In this document: positions 9,525 to 18,236 of the stretch, piece after piece | Position numbering within the stretch: position 1 is the first letter of the stretch | Layout: each line of letters starts with the position of its first letter | Assembly (NCBI GenBank): GCA_964567755.1 | Contig: CAZMNW010000037.1 | Coordinates: forward strand, 124,001-188,000 | Origin: DASRJW01 sp964567755 | GTDB lineage: Bacteria > Krumholzibacteriota > Krumholzibacteriia > G020349025 | Direction: 5' to 3' | DNA: 64,000 nucleotides | Notes under the pieces: model-generated | Told to the model about the DNA's origin: nothing | What the model saw: the letters and a program-made list of their open reading frames with translations, nothing else | The model's database searches: none | Position numbers and translations under genes: made by a program

Positions 9525-10871
9525 ATGGCACGGTGGTCGCCGCGCGCCGCTTTACACCTTGCAGCCATCTCGTATTGGATGAGCGTGTCGCTTCCCGCAA
9601 CGGCATGCGTAGTGGGCCAGGGGGAGAACTCCCCGCAGATTGTCATCACCTTGTCGCCGCCCGAATGCTGTTACGCCACGTGGGGCGGCACGATCGCGGG
9701 GACCGTCGCCAACGTCGATACGGATGATGTGGTGGTCGTCGTCTACGCGCAGACGGATGTCTACTACGTGCAACCTGTCGCGGACGCTGCGATTGCCCCC
9801 AGCTGTGGCGGCATCTGGTCGACGTCGACACACGGAGGCAGGGGCTACGCCGCCATCTTGGCGCGGAGCACGTGGCGGCCGCCGCCTCTCATGAGTCGCC
9901 TGCCATCCACAGGCGGCATGATTCTCGCGGTTGCGACCGTGCCCGAGATGCAGCGCCGGATCGAGTTCGGCGGCGAAACATGGATCGTCAAAGCCTCGGG
10001 AGGCGTGGCATTTGGTCCTGGGGCCAACTTGTGGTCGGATGGTGCGGACAACGTGTGGGTCGACTCGGCTGGTCTTCATCTCCGCCTCGTCGAGCGCGAC
10101 GGGCAATGGACCTGCTCCGAAGTCATGAGCGAAGCGTACGTCGGGCACGGACGCTTTCGCTTCACCGTCGCGGGCGCTCTCGAGTCGCTCGACCCCGCCG
10201 TCGTTTTCGCGGGTTTCCTCTACGCCGATCCGGGCCTGGAAGCGGACATCGAGTTCGGGCGCTTCGGCAGCTCCAGCGAACCGACCCGCGCGCAGTACGT
10301 TGTCCAGCCGGACGCGCCCTATGCATTCGATCTCGACTTCGGCAACGGCCCGAGCACGCACGAGATCATGTGGCAGCCGCAACGGATCGACTTCAGCAGT
10401 CGCGCGGGTGACGCTGGCGACCAGACTCTCCCGGTCGGTCGGTGGAGCCGATCGAATCCAGCGGCTGTGCCGCAGTTCGAGCGCATGCATTTCAACCTCT
10501 GGCTCAAAAGCGGCGTGCCGCCGCAAGGTCCGGTGGAAATCGTCATCGCTCACTTCGACCGCGATGCGCCCACCGACGCTGCCTGGCGTGAGACAGCGGG
10601 TGCGGGCGTCGAGCTCTCGGTCATCCCTTGGAGCGAGAGCCCTGTGCGCTACGCGATCGAGCTGCAGCAAGAATCGATGGTGCGCTTGCAGCTCTTCGAT
10701 CCGCGCGGCCGGCGAATCGGCCGAATCCTCGACGAACGACTGTCGCCGGGACGACATGCGCGAGCCTGGGAGCCACGCTCGGGGGGCGTCGATCTTGCGC
10801 GTGGCGTCTACTTCCTGCACCTCGAAACCCAGGGCGCGACCCGCACGGCTCGAATCGTGGTCGTGCGGTAG
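9525..10871 (+). CDS. Secreted GH16/concanavalin-like protein with FlgD-type C-terminal tail
   Basis: 448 residues from the ATG at 9525, chosen because it gives a signal peptide (MARWSPRAALHLAAISY... ending near LPATA). The frame is open further upstream (ATG 9456) but without an export signal at the start. An all-beta N-terminal domain (PPECCYATWGGTIAGTV, VVVVYAQTDVYYVQPV) at about 30-130 is followed by a concanavalin-like domain at about 150-350 with FGPGANLWSDGADNVWVD and GHGRFRFTVAG, as in glycoside hydrolase family 16. I do not see a clear EXDXXE catalytic motif, so activity is uncertain. The last 75 residues (LFDPRGRRIGRILDERLS, DLARGVYFLHLE) are an FlgD/type-IX-secretion-like tail. Probably exported to the cell surface. 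Confidence 0.7.
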   Translation: MARWSPRAALHLAAISYWMSVSLPATACVVGQGENSPQIVITLSPPECCYATWGGTIAGTVANVDTDDVVVVVYAQTDVYYVQPVADAAIAPSCGGIWSTSTHGGRGYAAILARSTWRPPPLMSRLPSTGGMILAVATVPEMQRRIEFGGETWIVKASGGVAFGPGANLWSDGADNVWVDSAGLHLRLVERDGQWTCSEVMSEAYVGHGRFRFTVAGALESLDPAVVFAGFLYADPGLEADIEFGRFGSSSEPTRAQYVVQPDAPYAFDLDFGNGPSTHEIMWQPQRIDFSSRAGDAGDQTLPVGRWSRSNPAAVPQFERMHFNLWLKSGVPPQGPVEIVIAHFDRDAPTDAAWRETAGAGVELSVIPWSESPVRYAIELQQESMVRLQLFDPRGRRIGRILDERLSPGRHARAWEPRSGGVDLARGVYFLHLETQGATRTARIVVVR

Positions 10872-10912
10872 AGATCCTGCACCCAGTGGAGACTGAATCC
10901 TGAGGTGGGGCG

Positions 10913-12271
10913 ATGACACCGGTTCTGGCCAGATGGCGGCGCGAGATTCGCGGAATCACGCGGCGTCCACACCTGTGGATCCTGTTTGGGATCTTCCTTG
11001 TGCACGCCTTCTTGTTTTGCTTCGGGCTGGCGAGGCCGAAGGCTTTGCTGCAGTTCGATCGAGCGGCTTATCGCCTGCGCGTGGCGCAGCAGGTTGCGAG
11101 CGCGGTGGACGCGGTCGAGCTCGAGGAGACATTGCTCGAACATGCTCCTCCGGGAGATTTCATCTGGCACGGTGCCGTGCTGTGGGCCACCGGAGGGTGG
11201 GTGCCGGCCATCGTGCTGGTGCAGCTTGGGATTTTCGGCTTGGCGCTGCACCGGGTGTACCGGATCGGCGGCCTCATCGGGCTCCCTCCCACTTTCCGCT
11301 GGCTCGCAGTGATTTTCTATTCCGGCATCCCAATCGATCTCATGGTCCCGCACTTCGTGGCTTCCGAGGCGTTCTTCAACCCTCTGATTGTTTTCGGGAC
11401 CTTCCACTGCGCTCGTTATGCATTGGGGTCGGCACGCGGCCTCGACCTGCTTTGCGCCGGTCTGTGCTTCTCGTGCGCCGCCGTGACCCGACCCGAGATT
11501 CTGCCCTGGATTCCGGTCGTGACAATCCTCATGGTCCTCGTCGTGAATCGCCGCCAGCACGTCGCGCCGCGGATCGCCCAGCACGTCGCAACGTTCCTCG
11601 TGTTTACCGCCCTCGTTCCGATCACGTGGCTGCTGTTCCAGGCGCGCTCGGGCTTCCCGGCCGGCTTCGGTCGCGGAACCCTCTCCATTGCCGCCGAAGT
11701 TTCGCGACGGGCGGAAACGATCGAAGGTCTGCCAACCGTCTCATCATCCGTTGAGGAAGTGTCGGCGGGCGAATCCCTGGCGCGCCTGGCCCGGGCCGCC
11801 AGGACACACCCGCGCGCCTTTGCCCGAGAGTGGACCCTGCACGCGGCAAAACTCATGGCGTTGCCGGACAATCTGGACCTGTTTCGGTATCTCGGCTTGT
11901 TCGAGATGACCGGGAAGCGGGCCGAGCTCGTGCACACCGCCGGTCCGCTCGGCGCAATCCGGATTCTGTTTGCCGAGATGCCGCTCCTCATGACCTGGCT
12001 CTTGCTGTCCATGCTCGGCTTTGCCGTATTCTGGGGGCTCGTCGGCGTCGGATCCGTGATCGCGGTGCGCCGCGCCAGCGCATTGCAACGGCTCGTGTTG
12101 GTCCTCATGCTGTCGCTGCCTTTCACCTATCTTGGACTTCGAGCCATCTCCCAAGGGGAGTCCCGGAAGCGCTCGCCCTGCGATTTCAGCCTCGCTCTTT
12201 TCGCCGCAGTGGGGGCCGAAGTGGTGGTGAGGCGCCGCGGCGTTCTGTTTCGAGTGACGGATTCGCGTTGA
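10913..12271 (+). CDS. Polytopic membrane protein, possible GT-C glycosyltransferase
   Basis: 452 residues from the ATG at 10913, with GAGGTGGGG just before. I count about nine hydrophobic segments, including LWILFGIFLVHAFLFCFGL, VPAIVLVQLGIFGLAL and LLMTWLLLSMLGFAVFWGLV. A soluble stretch lies at about 250-320. The layout (a first helix, an exported acidic loop with GDFIWHGAVLWATGG, then many helices) is like GT-C transferases of the PMT/ArnT type that use lipid-linked sugars, but the usual acidic catalytic pair after helix 1 is not obvious. It starts 41 bases after the GH16-like gene and ends 27 before ribD. Function is not recognised with confidence. Confidence 0.6.
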   Translation: MTPVLARWRREIRGITRRPHLWILFGIFLVHAFLFCFGLARPKALLQFDRAAYRLRVAQQVASAVDAVELEETLLEHAPPGDFIWHGAVLWATGGWVPAIVLVQLGIFGLALHRVYRIGGLIGLPPTFRWLAVIFYSGIPIDLMVPHFVASEAFFNPLIVFGTFHCARYALGSARGLDLLCAGLCFSCAAVTRPEILPWIPVVTILMVLVVNRRQHVAPRIAQHVATFLVFTALVPITWLLFQARSGFPAGFGRGTLSIAAEVSRRAETIEGLPTVSSSVEEVSAGESLARLARAARTHPRAFAREWTLHAAKLMALPDNLDLFRYLGLFEMTGKRAELVHTAGPLGAIRILFAEMPLLMTWLLLSMLGFAVFWGLVGVGSVIAVRRASALQRLVLVLMLSLPFTYLGLRAISQGESRKRSPCDFSLALFAAVGAEVVVRRRGVLFRVTDSR

Positions 12272-12298
12272 GTCTTCGCGAATGCTTCAGGAGAGCGT

Positions 12299-13492
12299 GT
12301 GGAACGTTGGTCGCCGTCGGACGAGCGCTGGATGGATCGCGCGCTGTCCCTAGCGTCGAGCGCGTACGGGCTCACTTCACCGAACCCGATGGTTGGCGCC
12401 GTGGCCGTGCGTGGCGGAAGCGCCATTGGTTGGGGAGTTCACTGGGCCGCTGGTCAATCCCACGCCGAGCCTCTTGCCCTGGCGAATGCTCCGGAAATAG
12501 ATGAATCTGCAGCTAGTTCTGGCGATGACCTCGTCTTGTATGTGAATCTCGAGCCGTGCGTGCATCATGGGCAAACTCCGCCGTGCGTCGACGCGATTCT
12601 GAGCGCGAAAGTGACGCGTGTCGTGGCTGCCATGGTCGACCCGAACCCGCTGGTGTCTGGCAGAGGCATCGCCGCGCTCCGTGCGGCGGGTGTGCGTGTC
12701 GGCGTGGGCTGCCGTCGGCAGGTGGCCGAGGAGTTGAACCATGCGTTCGTGGCGCGGCAACGCCGGCGCCGGCCGTTTGTGGCGCTCAAGGTGGCCCTTT
12801 CGGGCGACGACTGTATCGCTGGCGCAGACGGCCTCGGGGTTTCGATCACAGGCGGAGCGGCGCAGGTCCATACGCATCAGATTCGCGCCGGTCTGGACGG
12901 GATCCTGGTAGGGGTCGAGACACTTCGGCGCGACCGTCCACGGCTCGATCGCAGGATGTACCATGGTGCGGAGAGGCCGTCCCGCCCCGGGCCTTCGCAG
13001 CCTCTGGGACCCGGGAAGAGCCCGCGGCGGTTGGTGATGGACCCGATGCTCCGGGCCATTCCCGAGTGGCTCTGGCCAGGGGAGGAGCGCGCAGTCGTCT
13101 TCTGCGCCGAGCAAACATTCGACACGGCGGCAGAACATCTGCGACGCGTTCGAGAGGTGGCGGATGTCGTTGCGCTCCCTCACGGTCCTCGCGGCTTCGA
13201 TCTCCGCGCCTGGTGCAAGGAGCTCGAAGGTCTCGGGCTTTGGAGCGTTCTCGTCGAGGGAGGCGGGAAGACGCATCGCACGCTCCTCGAGGCCGATGTT
13301 TGGGATCGCCTCTACCTGTATCGGAATCAGCGCCTTCGACTCGCTGGAATGAAATGGGATGCGGCGGAGACCTGGGGGCGCCTCCGAGAGGGAACGGTCG
13401 CGCGTGGCGAAACTCCCTTCGGCTTGGACCCGAGTGCCGACATTCTCGAGGTGTACGACCACCGGGAAAGTGTCGCGGCGCAGGATCCCTGA
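12299..13492 (+). CDS. ribD: Riboflavin biosynthesis deaminase/reductase RibD
   Basis: Bifunctional enzyme for steps 2 and 3 of riboflavin synthesis from GTP: pyrimidine deaminase and then ribosyl reductase (NADPH). GTG start at 12299 behind CAGGAGAG. The N-terminal deaminase domain has the zinc ligands in HAE (55-57) and PCVHHGQTPPC (C87, C96). The reductase domain starts near RRPFVALKVALSGDDCIAG and has HQIRAGLDGILVGVETLRRD, the usual substrate region. Near the C-terminus, SVLVEGGGKTHRTLLEADVWD is the conserved glycine loop. Length is 397 against about 360-370 in most species. First gene of the rib cluster; only 27 bases separate it from the upstream gene, leaving no room for an FMN riboswitch. 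Confidence 0.95.
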   Translation: MERWSPSDERWMDRALSLASSAYGLTSPNPMVGAVAVRGGSAIGWGVHWAAGQSHAEPLALANAPEIDESAASSGDDLVLYVNLEPCVHHGQTPPCVDAILSAKVTRVVAAMVDPNPLVSGRGIAALRAAGVRVGVGCRRQVAEELNHAFVARQRRRRPFVALKVALSGDDCIAGADGLGVSITGGAAQVHTHQIRAGLDGILVGVETLRRDRPRLDRRMYHGAERPSRPGPSQPLGPGKSPRRLVMDPMLRAIPEWLWPGEERAVVFCAEQTFDTAAEHLRRVREVADVVALPHGPRGFDLRAWCKELEGLGLWSVLVEGGGKTHRTLLEADVWDRLYLYRNQRLRLAGMKWDAAETWGRLREGTVARGETPFGLDPSADILEVYDHRESVAAQDP

Positions 13493-13517
13493 AGCCAGAG
13501 CAAGGAATCGAACGCTC

Positions 13518-14186
13518 ATGTTCACGGGAATCATCGAAGAGCTGGGGCGTGTCCGCACGGTGAAGCCGCGCCAGAATGGCGTCGAGCTCGACATCGGAGC
13601 GGCGAAGGTGCTCGAAGACCTGGGTGTAGGCGCCAGCGTCGCCGTCGAGGGCGTATGTCAGACCGTGCTCGAGACCGGTGGCGGCTGGTTTCGTGTCGCG
13701 GCCGAGACCGAGACGCTGCGTGTCACGACCCTCGGCCGCTTGCGCGCCGGGGCACAGGTCAATTTGGAACGTGCGCTCGTTCTCGGGGGACGCCTGGACG
13801 GGCACCTCGTTCTCGGCCATGTCGACGACCGCGGGCGGGTCGTCTCTGTGACGCAGGATGGCAGCACGCATGTGCTCGAGATCGAGGCACCAGAGAGCCT
13901 GCGATCTTATATCGCACCCAAGGGCTGCATCGCGGTGGACGGCGTGAGCTTGACGGTCGGGCCATGGGTGCGAGGCGGACGCTTCGAGGTCTACCTCATC
14001 CCGCATACTTGGGAGATGACGACTCTCCGGGACCGTCATCCCGGAGCGGAGGTCAACCTGGAGGCCGACGTGTTGGCACGCTATGTCTTGCACGGACTGC
14101 AGGGTGGCGGCGATGGCACAGCGGAGCGCGCCCGTTGGCAACAGCTGCTCATGGCCCTCGGAGACAGGCCCGGAGGCGCGCCATGA
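13518..14186 (+). CDS. ribE: Riboflavin synthase alpha subunit
   Basis: Dismutates two 6,7-dimethyl-8-ribityllumazine molecules into riboflavin, the last step of the pathway. ATG at 13518, with AAGGA at 13502-13506. The protein begins MFTGIIEELGRVRTVK, diagnostic for the family, and shows the internal duplication of two beta-barrels: LGASVAVEG-type motif (GVGASVAVEGVCQTV) in the first half and KGCIAVDGVSLTV in the second, each with the conserved ligand residues. LVLGHVDDRGRV marks the domain junction. 222 residues, normal length. Its TGA overlaps the ATG of ribBA (ATGA at 14183-14186), so the two are translationally coupled. Confidence 0.95.
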   Translation: MFTGIIEELGRVRTVKPRQNGVELDIGAAKVLEDLGVGASVAVEGVCQTVLETGGGWFRVAAETETLRVTTLGRLRAGAQVNLERALVLGGRLDGHLVLGHVDDRGRVVSVTQDGSTHVLEIEAPESLRSYIAPKGCIAVDGVSLTVGPWVRGGRFEVYLIPHTWEMTTLRDRHPGAEVNLEADVLARYVLHGLQGGGDGTAERARWQQLLMALGDRPGGAP

Positions 14187-15391
14187 CCGACTTCGACGCC
14201 GTCGACAAGGCGATCACGGACATCCGCGAGGGGCGCTTCGTCCTGGTCGTCGACGACGAGGATCGCGAGAACGAAGGCGACATGGTGATGGCGGCCGAGT
14301 GCATCACGCCCGAGCACGTGAACCTCCTGACCAAGAACGCGCGCGGGCTCATCTGTGTGGCATGCGTCGCGTCGCGCCTCGATGAATTGCAGCTCGCCCT
14401 CATGGCACCGGAAAACACGTCGCTGCACAACACGTCCTTCACCGTGTCGGTGGATTACAAGCACGGCACGACGACGGGAATTTCGGCGCACGATCGCGCC
14501 CAGACCATCCGCGCCTTGGCGCGCAGCGAGACGCGCCCCGAGGATCTGGCGCGACCTGGACACGTGTTCCCGCTCCGCGCCGTCGAAGGCGGCGTGCTGC
14601 GGCGCACCGGCCACACGGAAGCGGCGGTGGACCTGGCACGCTTGGCCGGGCTGTATCCCGCCGGTGTCGTCTGCGAAGTCATGGACGAAGACGGCAGCAT
14701 GGCGCGCCTGCCGCGCCTGCGCCAGATCGCCGCCCAATTCGACATGACGATGATCTCGGTCAAGGATCTCATCGCCTACCGCAGGTCGCGCGAGAAACTG
14801 GTGCAGCGCGTGGCCTCGGCCGAGCTACCGACGCGCTACGGCGAGTTCACCATCCACATCTATCAGGCCGCCTTCGAGGAGGCGACGCATGCGGCGGTGG
14901 TGCGTGGAACGCCGCATCTGGACCCGGCACCGCTCGTGCGCGTGCACTCGCAGTGTCTGACCGGGGACATCCTGGATTCGGAACGTTGCGACTGCGGCCC
15001 GCAGCGCGAGTACGCGCTGCGCCAGATCGCCGCATACGGTCACGGTGTCTTCCTCTACATGAGCCAGGAAGGCCGCGGCATCGGCCTCGCGAACAAGATC
15101 CGCGCCTATCATCTGCAGGACGTCCATGGGCTCGATACGGTGGAAGCGAACCGTTCTCTGGGGTTGCCGGCCGACCTGCGCGACTATGGCATCGGCGCGC
15201 AGATCCTGGTGGACCTGGGGCTGCGGCGCATCCGCTTGTTGACCAACAACCCCAAGAAGCTGGTGGGGTTGGCGGCCTATGGTCTCGAGATGATCGAGCG
15301 CGTGCCGATTCAGATGCCGCCGAGCGCGCGCAACCGCGCCTACTTGCGAGCCAAACGCGACAAGCTCGGGCACATGCTCGAGGATCTCTGA
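14183..15391 (+). CDS. ribBA: DHBP synthase / GTP cyclohydrolase II fusion RibBA
   Basis: Supplies both precursors of lumazine: 3,4-dihydroxy-2-butanone 4-phosphate from ribulose 5-phosphate (N half) and the GTP-derived pyrimidine (C half). The start at ATG 14183 overlaps the ribE stop; the open frame upstream is a shadow. The N-terminal RibB domain (about 1-200) has the acidic metal loop DDEDRENEGD (24-33) and the TTGISAHDRAQTI motif. The C-terminal RibA domain has the zinc ligands C258, C269 and C271 (SQCLTGD, ERCDCGPQ), the RGIGLANKI loop and the TNNPKK motif. 402 residues, typical. The open frame also carries plausible N-terminal extensions in ribE, which I reject because of the ATGA overlap. 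Confidence 0.96.
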   Translation: MTDFDAVDKAITDIREGRFVLVVDDEDRENEGDMVMAAECITPEHVNLLTKNARGLICVACVASRLDELQLALMAPENTSLHNTSFTVSVDYKHGTTTGISAHDRAQTIRALARSETRPEDLARPGHVFPLRAVEGGVLRRTGHTEAAVDLARLAGLYPAGVVCEVMDEDGSMARLPRLRQIAAQFDMTMISVKDLIAYRRSREKLVQRVASAELPTRYGEFTIHIYQAAFEEATHAAVVRGTPHLDPAPLVRVHSQCLTGDILDSERCDCGPQREYALRQIAAYGHGVFLYMSQEGRGIGLANKIRAYHLQDVHGLDTVEANRSLGLPADLRDYGIGAQILVDLGLRRIRLLTNNPKKLVGLAAYGLEMIERVPIQMPPSARNRAYLRAKRDKLGHMLEDL

Positions 15392-15404
15392 TCGGAGGCA
15401 AGAC

Positions 15405-15881
15405 ATGCCGCGAACTCACGAAGGGGCACTCGATGCCCGCGGATTGCGCATCGCGCTCGTCGTCGGGCGTTTCAACGACCTGATCAGCGAGCGTTTGTTG
15501 CAGGGGGCGCTCGACTGCCTGCGGCGCCATGGCGCCGCCGACGACGCGCTGCACGTGGTGCGCGTTCCCGGCGGCTTCGAGATGCCACTCGTGGCCAAGA
15601 CGCTGGCGTCGAGTGGTCAGTACGATGCGCTCGTGTGTCTCGGCGCCGTGATCCGCGGTGAAACGCCGCACTTCGATCTGGTGGCCGGCGAAGCGGCGCG
15701 CGGCATCGCACGCGCGTCGTACGAGACCGGTGTGCCGATCGGCTTCGGTGTTCTCACCACCGATACCCTGGAGCAAGCAGTCGAACGCGCCGGCGCCAAG
15801 TCGGGAAACAAGGGCTGGGACGCCGCACAGGCCGCCATCGAGATGGTGAACGTGCTGCGCTCATTGCAACGCGAGAGGTGA
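15405..15881 (+). CDS. ribH: 6,7-dimethyl-8-ribityllumazine synthase
   Basis: Condenses DHBP with the ribitylaminouracil intermediate to lumazine, the substrate of RibE; usually forms a 60-subunit or decameric shell. ATG at 15405 with CGGAGGCA directly upstream, 13 bases after ribBA. Family signatures: IALVVGRFNDLISERLLQGA near the N-terminus, VRVPGGFEMPLVAKTLA, CLGAVIRGETPHFDLVAGE (active-site His in TPHFD), and GVLTTDTLEQAVERAG. 158 residues, normal length. Its stop overlaps the upstream region of nusB by 4 bases or leaves 2, depending on the nusB start. Confidence 0.97.
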   Translation: MPRTHEGALDARGLRIALVVGRFNDLISERLLQGALDCLRRHGAADDALHVVRVPGGFEMPLVAKTLASSGQYDALVCLGAVIRGETPHFDLVAGEAARGIARASYETGVPIGFGVLTTDTLEQAVERAGAKSGNKGWDAAQAAIEMVNVLRSLQRER

Positions 15882-15883
15882 GC

Positions 15884-16324
15884 ATGCGAGAGCGACGGCT
15901 GGCGCGCGAGGTGGCAGTGCAGGCGCTGTACGAGATCGCCCAGAGCGAGACGTCCTGGGAACGGGCGCTGGCAGCCAATGTCGAGCGACGGGAGGCGAGC
16001 CCGGACGTGGCGGCCTATGCCGAGGATCTGGTGCGTGGCGCACGGGATCACCGCGACGAGATCGCGGTGCTGCTGCGGGAAGCTCTCACGCATTGGGACC
16101 TGGAGCGCGTGGCGGTGGTGGATCGCTGCGTGCTCGAGGTCGGTGCCACCGAGATCCTCTACTTCCCCGATGTCCCCGTGCGCGTCGTCATCGACGAGGC
16201 GCTGGACGTGGTGCGGAAGTTCAGCAGCGACGAAAGCGCTGCCTTCGTGAACGGGGTGCTCGACCGAATCGCTCGTGACGCGGCACGCCGGGCCGCGGAC
16301 GCCGACCGGGCCGCCCGTGGCTAG
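15884..16324 (+). CDS. nusB: Transcription antitermination factor NusB
   Basis: RNA-binding helical protein that joins NusE/S10 on boxA of rRNA leaders in antitermination complexes. I choose ATG 15884 (MRERRLAREVAVQALYEI) because GAGAGG at 15873-15877 is correctly spaced for it; GTG 15878, overlapping the ribH stop, would add two residues. Family features: the N-terminal RRLAREVAVQALY helix with basic residues, LREALTHWDLERVAVVDRCVLEVGATEIL, VVIDEALDVVRKFSSDESAAFVNGVLD. 146 residues. A ribH-nusB arrangement is common across bacteria. The C-terminal 15 residues are Ala/Arg-rich and likely disordered. Confidence 0.95.
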   Translation: MRERRLAREVAVQALYEIAQSETSWERALAANVERREASPDVAAYAEDLVRGARDHRDEIAVLLREALTHWDLERVAVVDRCVLEVGATEILYFPDVPVRVVIDEALDVVRKFSSDESAAFVNGVLDRIARDAARRAADADRAARG

Positions 16325-17078
16325 GTCGTCCGAGAAACACCATTGGGAGCGGTTCTGGGCCAGCGCCCCCGAGCTCGCCGATGTCTACGATACCGATGGG
16401 CGCATCGTCGAGGCGCTGCTGCGTCAGATCGACCCACGCGCCGCGCGCGTCCTCGAGGTCGGCGCCGGCACGGGACGCGACAGCTTGGAGCTCGAGCGCC
16501 TCGGCGCCGAGGTCTGCGTCATCGACACGAGCCCGGGCGCACTGCACATCATTGGATCTCAAGCCGGGGCCGAGGCGCTGCAGCGGATTCGTGGCGACGC
16601 TTTCCGTTTGCCCTTCGCCGATGCTTCCTTCGACGTCGTTTTCCATCAAGGTTTACTGGAGCATTTTCGCAACCCGCTGGATCTCTTGCGCGAGAACGCA
16701 CGCGTGCTGCGTCCCGGCGGCATTCTCGCCGTCGATGTTCCGCAGCGCTGGCATTACTACACGCCGCTCAAACATGCGCTGATCGCGATGGATCGTTGGT
16801 TCGCCGGCTGGGAGACCGAGTTCGACATCGGGTCGCTGCGACGGTTGGTGTGCGCTTCGGGTCTCACGCCCGTGCATGTCTACGGTACCTGGTGCGTTCC
16901 CAATCTGTTCTACCGCGTCGCCCGCCGCGTGATGTTGCGCCGAGGCGTGCGGCTGCCGCTGCAGCCGCCGTTCCCGGTCGTCGGTCCGCTCTTGGCGCGA
17001 GCGCGCGCACGCCTGGCCTCGACACGGCTGCCGCTCTATACCGGCATGAACATCGGCTGCTTGGCGCGGAAGGGCTGA
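16317..17078 (+). CDS. Class I SAM-dependent methyltransferase
   Basis: 253 residues from GTG 16317, which overlaps the nusB end by 8 bases; a GTG at 16275 in the same frame would overlap it by 50 and is less likely. Motif I is VLEVGAGTGRDSLELERLG, followed by VCVIDTSPGALHI (acidic residue binding the ribose), GDAFRLPFADASFDVVFHQGLLEHF (motif III with the loop of Methyltransf_11), and LRPGGILAVDVPQ. The C-terminal third is basic and carries VVGPLLARARARLASTRLPL. No membrane segment. The substrate is unknown; the position at the head of a glycan gene cluster suggests a sugar or lipid-linked acceptor. Confident on the fold, not on the role. Confidence 0.85.
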   Translation: MARSSEKHHWERFWASAPELADVYDTDGRIVEALLRQIDPRAARVLEVGAGTGRDSLELERLGAEVCVIDTSPGALHIIGSQAGAEALQRIRGDAFRLPFADASFDVVFHQGLLEHFRNPLDLLRENARVLRPGGILAVDVPQRWHYYTPLKHALIAMDRWFAGWETEFDIGSLRRLVCASGLTPVHVYGTWCVPNLFYRVARRVMLRRGVRLPLQPPFPVVGPLLARARARLASTRLPLYTGMNIGCLARKG

Positions 17079-17079
17079 T

Positions 17080-18225
17080 GTGCGCATCCTCGTGCTCAAC
17101 TGGCGCGATCTCGCGAGCCCTTGGGCTGGTGGCGCCGAAGTGCACATTCACGCCATCGCCGCCGGACTGGTGCGACGCGGCCACGAAGTCCGACTCCTCG
17201 CCACACGCTTTCCCGGTGCGACGCGAGAGGCGAACGTCGACGGAGTCTCGGTGCGGCGGCGCGGCTCGTGGTGGAACGGCAATTTCGCCCTCTGTGACGA
17301 GGCGCGGCGCGAGCTGCGCCGGCGCCGCTACGATGTGGTCATCGAGGACGTGAACAAGATTCCGTTCTTCACGCCGCTCGTTCACGATCTGCCGCTGGTG
17401 GTTACCGTGCCGCATCTGTTCGGCGGGACGGTTTTCCGCGAGACCAATCCGTTGTTCGCGAGCTACGTCTGGGCGATGGAACGGCCGCTCGCCTGGGTCT
17501 ACCGGCGTGCGTCATGGATCGCTATCAGCGCCAGCACCAAGCACGATCTCGTCGGGCGTGGAGTGCCAGCAGAACGGATCGATGTCGTGCACTGCGGCAT
17601 CGACTTTGCGAGCTACGATCTCACGACGCCGCCCCCACGCACGCCGCATCCCACGTTGGTGCATCTCGGGCGATTGATGCGCTACAAGCGTGTCGATGTC
17701 GTCCTGCGCACGTTCGCTGCCGTGCGTCGCGCGCACCCCGATGCGCGGCTGCACGTGGTCGGGGACGGTCCGGACCGCGCGCGCCTCGAAACCCTGGCGC
17801 GGACGTTGGGCGTCGCCGATGCCGTGCAGTTCCACGGCCACGTGCCGCACGGCGAAAAAGTGCGATTGCTGTGGTCGAGCCATGTGCTGCTCAACGCCAG
17901 TCCGAAGGAGGGCTGGGGGCTGACGAGCATCGAGGCCAACGCTTGCGGCGTGCCGGTGGTCGCGAGTCGCAGCCCAGGCTTGGTCGATTCGGTGTGCGAT
18001 GGCCAGACCGGGTTGCTGGTCGATGCCGGCGACGTGAATGCATTCGCCGACGCCACGCGGCGCCTGTTGAGCGATCGCGCACTGCACCAACGGTTGTCCG
18101 TTCGCGGACGTGAATGGGCCCGCAGCCTGCGCTGGGAGGATTCGGTCGTCCAGACAGAGAACGTTCTGGAACGCATCGCCCGCGGGGACGGAAGCCGCGC
18201 CCCCGACCGGCCTGAGGCCCGGTAA
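17080..18225 (+). CDS. Glycosyltransferase family 4
   Basis: 381 residues from GTG 17080, one base after the methyltransferase stop; begins MRILVLNWRDLASPWAGGAEVHIH. The GT-B fold shows in the N-terminal GGAEVHIHAIAAGLVRRGHEV loop, in the second Rossmann domain with PTLVHLGRLMRYKRVDVV (phosphate-binding Arg/Lys), and in PKEGWGLTSIEANACGVPVVAS, whose E277 and E285 form the E-x7-E pair. VYRRASWIAISASTKHDL is the interdomain region. Acts on the cytoplasmic side with a nucleotide sugar, probably in assembling a surface oligosaccharide together with the neighbouring genes. Sugar and acceptor unknown. Confidence 0.9.
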   Translation: MRILVLNWRDLASPWAGGAEVHIHAIAAGLVRRGHEVRLLATRFPGATREANVDGVSVRRRGSWWNGNFALCDEARRELRRRRYDVVIEDVNKIPFFTPLVHDLPLVVTVPHLFGGTVFRETNPLFASYVWAMERPLAWVYRRASWIAISASTKHDLVGRGVPAERIDVVHCGIDFASYDLTTPPPRTPHPTLVHLGRLMRYKRVDVVLRTFAAVRRAHPDARLHVVGDGPDRARLETLARTLGVADAVQFHGHVPHGEKVRLLWSSHVLLNASPKEGWGLTSIEANACGVPVVASRSPGLVDSVCDGQTGLLVDAGDVNAFADATRRLLSDRALHQRLSVRGREWARSLRWEDSVVQTENVLERIARGDGSRAPDRPEAR

Positions 18226-18236
18226 GCTACGGAACC

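Noticed and set aside
12150..12298. FMN riboswitch before ribD
   Set aside because: Only 27 non-coding bases are available and no RFN consensus is seen.
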